The notes under the pieces were generated by a model. The model saw only the letters and a list, made by a program, of their open reading frames with translations, was not told the DNA's origin and did no database searches. Made by a program: the position numbers and the translations under genes. DNA of 8,456 nt from Croceimicrobium sp965658275 (GTDB lineage Bacteria > Bacteroidota > Bacteroidia > Flavobacteriales > Schleiferiaceae), in contig CBFHRN010000079.1 in assembly GCA_965658275.1 (NCBI GenBank), forward strand, positions 1 to 8,456, read 5' to 3'. Of this stretch, positions 6,446 through 8,456 are shown in pieces. The number at the start of each line of letters is the position of its first letter. Position 1 is the stretch's first letter.

Positions 6446-6827
6446 AAGAAGGTACTATCGATGAAAGGTGGGGACAATAATACATCATTAAAGGAGTAAA
6501 AAGCAAGACCCTCGACCCTATTGGTCGATGGCTTCTTAGGCTATGGTCTATCGGGTGCAAAGAAGCTTCCGACCAGACTAGAAGCATGGCCTTCAAGAGA
6601 AGGGGAAAAGTGTAGACCTCGAAAACCGTAGTCTACAAGGCTAGAAGTGAAGCCGAAAAGCTTAGACCCTTGGTGTGTTACTGCCAGAGCATGGTCTGTT
6701 CTGCTCCTCTACGTTGCCTTAAAACTAAAAATTGAAGGCCTGTCTACACTTTGTCTCGCCCTAAATTCTGATAAATAGTGTTGAAGTAGAATCTTTGTGC
6801 TTGGAAGAGGGCGAAGGGCGAAGGGCG
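6446..6827. other. Gene-free spacer rich in short inverted repeats
   Basis: No convincing gene lies between the VOC start and the cyclase repeats. Perfect inverted repeats are present. TCGACC-CTATT-GGTCGA is at 6512-6528, CCTTC-AAGA-GAAGG at 6590-6603, and TGTAGAC with GTCTACA (13-base loop) at 6611-6637. GTCTACA recurs at 6742-6748 and TGTAGAC at 6833-6839. None has a following T-run that would make it a clear terminator. The VOC and cyclase genes diverge from this spacer, so it should hold both promoters. I see no exact TAnnTTTG on the cyclase side, only TAGAATCTTTG near 6788, which is one base off in spacing. Confidence 0.5.
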
Positions 6828-6853
6828 TAGAGTGTAGACTTAGAGTGTAGAAT
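6809..6853. repeat. Short heptad and 13-bp repeats abutting the cyclase start
   Basis: Three heptads (GGGCGAA, GGGCGAA, GGGCGTA) at 6809-6829 lead into a 13-base direct repeat, TAGAGTGTAGACT (6828-6840) and TAGAGTGTAGAAT (6841-6853). The second copy ends directly before the ATG at 6854. The units resemble the TTTAGAG/TCTAGAG family at 104-180. Changes in copy number would alter the leader and ribosome-binding region of the cyclase gene. Confidence 0.65.
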
Positions 6854-7624
6854 ATGGAACATCAAATCATCGATTTATCGAAAACCATTCAGTATAATCC
6901 TGGCGATCCCTTCTTTATGAAGGTTAAAGTCAAACACAAAAGCCATAAGAAGGCGAAATGGCTGATTCGATATTTAGGCTTACCCTTTCGTTTATTTCCG
7001 AAGAACTTTGTTGGATGGGCGGACGATGAAATCCGAAAGATGGGAGTACATTCCACGACTCATATGGATGCTCCTTGGCATTACGGCCCTTTATCGGAGG
7101 GAAAGCCTGCCAAAACCGCCGAACAAATTCCTTTAGAGTGGTGCTATGGAGACGGCATCCTCATCGATATGAGCCACAAGAAAGACTTTGAGGCCATTCA
7201 AGCCGAAGAAATCCAAGCTTATTTAAAACGTTATTCACTGCAGCTTAAGGCTGGAATGATTGTTTTGATTCGCACTGGAAGGGATCGCTATATGGGTAGT
7301 AAGGCTTTTTTCGAAAGAGGTACTGGCATGAGCGCCGGAGCTACGGCATGGCTGATTGATCAAGGCATTAAAGTCATGGGGATTGATCAATGGGGCTGGG
7401 ATTTACCTTTACCTCATTTGGTGAAAAAGGCAAAGGAGAGCAAAGACCCGGACTTATTTTGGGAAGCTCATTTAGTTGGAATTGATAAGGAATACTGCCA
7501 TATGGAGCAACTTTGTAATCTTGATCTATTGCCCCGTGAAGGCTTTAAAATTGCCGCCTTCCCCTTAAAATTAAAGGGCGCCTCGGCGGCTCCTGCCCGC
7601 GTGGTTGCCATTTTAAAATCTTAA
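6854..7624 (+). CDS. Cyclase-family metal-dependent hydrolase (kynurenine formamidase-like)
   Basis: The 256-residue product belongs to the cyclase family (PF04199 type), which includes bacterial kynurenine formamidase KynB and other amide hydrolases. The metal-site motif HSTTHMDAPWH is complete, with His66, His70, Asp72 and His76. IDLSKTIQYNPGDP (6-19) is the usual N-terminal strand. GMSAGATAWLIDQG and VMGIDQWGWD, followed by WEAHLVG and LCNLDLLP, match the conserved C-terminal half. The length is normal for the family. A basic segment, KVKVKHKSHKKAKW (23-36), lies between the first strand and the metal motif. The natural substrate is not clear: no tryptophan-catabolic genes are nearby. It stands alone, and its ATG directly follows a repeat tract with no Shine-Dalgarno. 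Confidence 0.88.
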   Translation: MEHQIIDLSKTIQYNPGDPFFMKVKVKHKSHKKAKWLIRYLGLPFRLFPKNFVGWADDEIRKMGVHSTTHMDAPWHYGPLSEGKPAKTAEQIPLEWCYGDGILIDMSHKKDFEAIQAEEIQAYLKRYSLQLKAGMIVLIRTGRDRYMGSKAFFERGTGMSAGATAWLIDQGIKVMGIDQWGWDLPLPHLVKKAKESKDPDLFWEAHLVGIDKEYCHMEQLCNLDLLPREGFKIAAFPLKLKGASAAPARVVAILKS

Positions 7625-7680
7625 AGCCCTAGATTCGAGTGACCAAGGCAAGCAGCGAAGCCTTAAAATCACAAATCAAT

Positions 7681-7706
7681 CGCTGCCCATCCGGCGCCTT
7701 AAGTTT
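7681..7706 (+). terminator. Weak candidate terminator after the cyclase gene
   Basis: A 5-bp stem, CGCTG-CCCATC-CGGCG (7681-7696), is followed about nine bases later by a run of five T residues. CGCTG also sits in a competing inverted repeat, GCAGCGA near 7651 with TCGCTGC near 7680. It lies about 60 bases after the stop. The stem is short, so the call is tentative. Confidence 0.25.
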
Positions 7707-7724
7707 TTACGAAAATGAGAACTA

Positions 7725-7770
7725 AAGAAAAAACCAAGAACCCCCTTTATATTTTTAGGTGCTCTTGGTT
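7725..7770 (-). terminator. Hairpin with T-run on the minus strand
   Basis: A perfect 8-bp inverted repeat, AACCAAGA (7732-7739) with TCTTGGTT (7763-7770), encloses a loop of 23 bases with further partial pairing. Read leftward it is followed by TTTTTTCTTT, the form of a rho-independent terminator on the minus strand. No minus-strand gene lies to its right, so it either ends a small RNA or stops read-through. Confidence 0.35.
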
Positions 7771-7780
7771 GCGAATCAGA

Positions 7781-7802
7781 TCTAGAATGTAATGGTTCTA
7801 GA
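7781..7802. promoter_or_regulatory. Perfect inverted repeat, candidate operator
   Basis: TCTAGAA (7781-7787) and TTCTAGA (7796-7802) form a perfect 7-bp inverted repeat around the 8-base spacer TGTAATGG. It has no T-run and a centre-to-centre half-site distance of 15 bases, so it could be a dimer-binding site. It lies about 80 bases upstream of the candidate promoter of the XRE regulator. The half-site is the same word as a unit of the 104-180 array, so a spacer-repeat origin is equally possible. Confidence 0.25.
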
Positions 7803-7880
7803 ACCTTATATTGTTTAAAACTATTTTTCTTTTGTTAATCTCTATTTCAATGATTCATATAGAATTAGACTTGTCAAAAT

Positions 7881-7888
7881 TATATTTG
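7881..7888 (+). promoter_or_regulatory. Candidate -7 box for the XRE regulator gene
   Basis: TATATTTG matches the TAnnTTTG consensus exactly and lies 52 bases before the ATG at 7941. An opposite-strand match, TAATTTTG (reading 7882 to 7875), overlaps it, so divergent transcription is possible. The surrounding DNA is very AT-rich, which raises the odds of chance matches. Confidence 0.4.
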
Positions 7889-7940
7889 ATTAACATTATA
7901 GAGCGCCCCTTAGCGGACCATGTAAAGGAATAATAGTCCC

Positions 7941-8303
7941 ATGATTGATATCCAAGAAACTTTAGCTACCATCAAAGCTCGTCGCCAAGAGCTCAATATT
8001 TCACAAGCTGAAATAGCGGCTGATTTAAACTTAACGACAAGCGGCTATCGCAAATTGGAGAACGGTCAATCGACACTTTCACTGGATCGCTTTATTCTAA
8101 TCTGTTCGGCGCTTCACATGAATCCTTGTCACATCTTGGAAGGCGTAACTGATATAAGTTCCAAAGATCTATTGCTCGTGGAAAACAGGCGTCTGAACTC
8201 AGAGGTCGATTTTCTTAAAAGTGAGATTCACTATCAGCGCGAGCTGAATAATAAATTACTTCAACTATTAAATCCAAAGTATGTGGATTTGATTGTGAGT
8301 TAA
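7941..8303 (+). CDS. XRE-family helix-turn-helix regulator with C-terminal coiled coil
   Basis: The 120-residue product has an HTH of the XRE/Cro type at about 8-66, with recognition segment SQAEIAADLNLTTSGYRKLE (21-40) and the family's typical ENGQSTLSLDRF continuation. A charged, heptad-like region at about 74-110 (LLLVENRRLNSEVDFLKSEI and on) probably forms a dimerising coiled coil. There is no peptidase or ligand-binding domain. The start has an SD-like AAAGGA at 7924-7929, unusual in this window, and a -7 box at 7881. The gene is transcribed alone and ends at a strong terminator. Its targets are not shown. It sits next to a likely integration site, so it may belong to a mobile element or simply border one. 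Confidence 0.88.
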   Translation: MIDIQETLATIKARRQELNISQAEIAADLNLTTSGYRKLENGQSTLSLDRFILICSALHMNPCHILEGVTDISSKDLLLVENRRLNSEVDFLKSEIHYQRELNNKLLQLLNPKYVDLIVS

Positions 8304-8305
8304 AG

Positions 8306-8319
8306 TCTAGAGTCTATAA
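8306..8319. repeat. Two heptads of the TCTAGAG family
   Basis: TCTAGAG (8306-8312) followed by TCTATAA (8313-8319) starts two bases after the regulator's stop codon. It repeats the arrangement at 104-180, where the array also begins at a gene end. Confidence 0.5.
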
Positions 8320-8347
8320 AAAAGGCAGCCGATTGGCTGCCTTTTTT
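8318..8347. terminator. Strong bidirectional rho-independent terminator
   Basis: A perfect 13-bp palindrome has six A, then GGCAGCC, the loop GATT, GGCTGCC and six T. It starts 14 bases after the regulator's stop. The A-run makes it equally effective on the minus strand, where it would end transcripts from the truncated tRNA side. Confidence 0.9.
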
Positions 8348-8352
8348 AGTAG

Positions 8353-8396
8353 TCGGGATGACTGGACTTGAACCAGCGACCACACGCCCCCCAGAC
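8353..8396 (-). other. 3' part of a tRNA-Pro(GGG)-like gene; candidate attachment site
   Basis: On the minus strand the sequence ends with acceptor strand CATCCCG plus discriminator A (8353-8360). It is preceded by a T arm GCTGG-TTCAAGT-CCAGT (8361-8377), the variable loop TGGTC, the anticodon 3' strand GCGTG (8383-8387) and the loop CTGGGGG (8388-8394). T33 and the GGG anticodon would read proline codons. Homology to a tRNA stops two bases into the 5' side of the anticodon stem. The expected 5' acceptor strand CGGGATG, the D arm and the rest are absent from the remaining 60 bases. Tyrosine recombinases commonly cross over in the anticodon arm and leave such a 3' fragment at one end of an integrated element. 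Confidence 0.6.
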
Positions 8397-8448
8397 AACC
8401 CTCATGTTGTTCTTAAAATATTGTTTATCAAACACTTAATCACTTAAC
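8395..8448. other. Possible recombinase-binding repeats beside the tRNA fragment
   Basis: An inverted repeat ACAAC-CCTCAT-GTTGT (8395-8410) touches the break point of the tRNA fragment. A direct repeat, CACTTAAT and CACTTAAC, follows near 8433-8448. Core-type inverted repeats and arm-type direct repeats are usual at integrase sites. These are short and could be chance. No gene is visible in the last 60 bases. Confidence 0.2.
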
Positions 8449-8456
8449 GAAACTTA

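Noticed and set aside
6408..6596. Minus-strand frame of 62 residues upstream of the VOC gene
   Set aside because: It overlaps the VOC start, has a low-complexity composition with no domain, and covers repeat-rich spacer.
8353..8456. Complete tRNA gene at the right end
   Set aside because: No 5' acceptor strand CGGGATG or D arm exists in the remaining sequence, so only the 3' part is present.

Overview
The window looks like chromosomal DNA from a Bacteroidota bacterium that uses the type IX secretion system (T9SS), probably of the order Flavobacteriales. The evidence is two secreted proteins ending in T9SS type A sorting domains, starts without clear Shine-Dalgarno sites, matches to the Bacteroidota -7 box TAnnTTTG, and a BtuB plus BtuG-like cobalamin uptake pair. 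The genus cannot be fixed from the sequence.

Layout from left to right: the 3' end of an unrecognised gene (1-108) runs into an 11-unit array of a 7-bp repeat (104-180) and then a GC-rich inverted-repeat patch (221-290). A umuD-type self-cleaving SOS protease gene follows (339-761) with no umuC beside it. Eleven bases after its stop lies a -7 promoter box, and then a complete cobalamin riboswitch (about 785-955) with a plausible terminator/antiterminator switch (to about 1020).

The riboswitch leads a tight four-gene operon (1073-6013). In order, it encodes a T9SS-secreted protein with a duplicated module of about 135 residues, a second T9SS-secreted protein, a BtuB-like TonB-dependent receptor, and a BtuG-like surface lipoprotein. 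The starts overlap the preceding stops (TGATG, TAATG, and a 22-base overlap), so translation is probably coupled. The simplest reading is a vitamin B12 capture and import system. BtuB is the outer-membrane channel and the BtuG-like lipoprotein its surface lid. The two sorting-domain proteins would then be extra surface or secreted factors of unknown function, candidates for cobalamin or corrinoid binding. This is the most interesting part of the window.

A convergent VOC/glyoxalase-fold gene (6029-6445, minus) ends 15 bases after the operon. A gene-free 408-base stretch follows, rich in short inverted repeats built on TGTAGAC. Next come a metal-dependent cyclase-family hydrolase (6854-7624) and a 316-base regulatory-looking spacer with hairpins, an inverted repeat and overlapping promoter boxes. 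An XRE-type helix-turn-helix regulator (7941-8303) and a strong bidirectional terminator (8318-8347) follow. The window closes with the 3' part of a tRNA-Pro-like gene on the minus strand (8353-8396), cut at the anticodon arm. That truncation looks like the attachment site of an integrated element lying to the right.

Heptamers of the TCTAGAG/TTTAGAG/TGTAGAC type recur in several intergenic spacers and often touch a gene end. They seem to be a genome-specific spacer repeat family.
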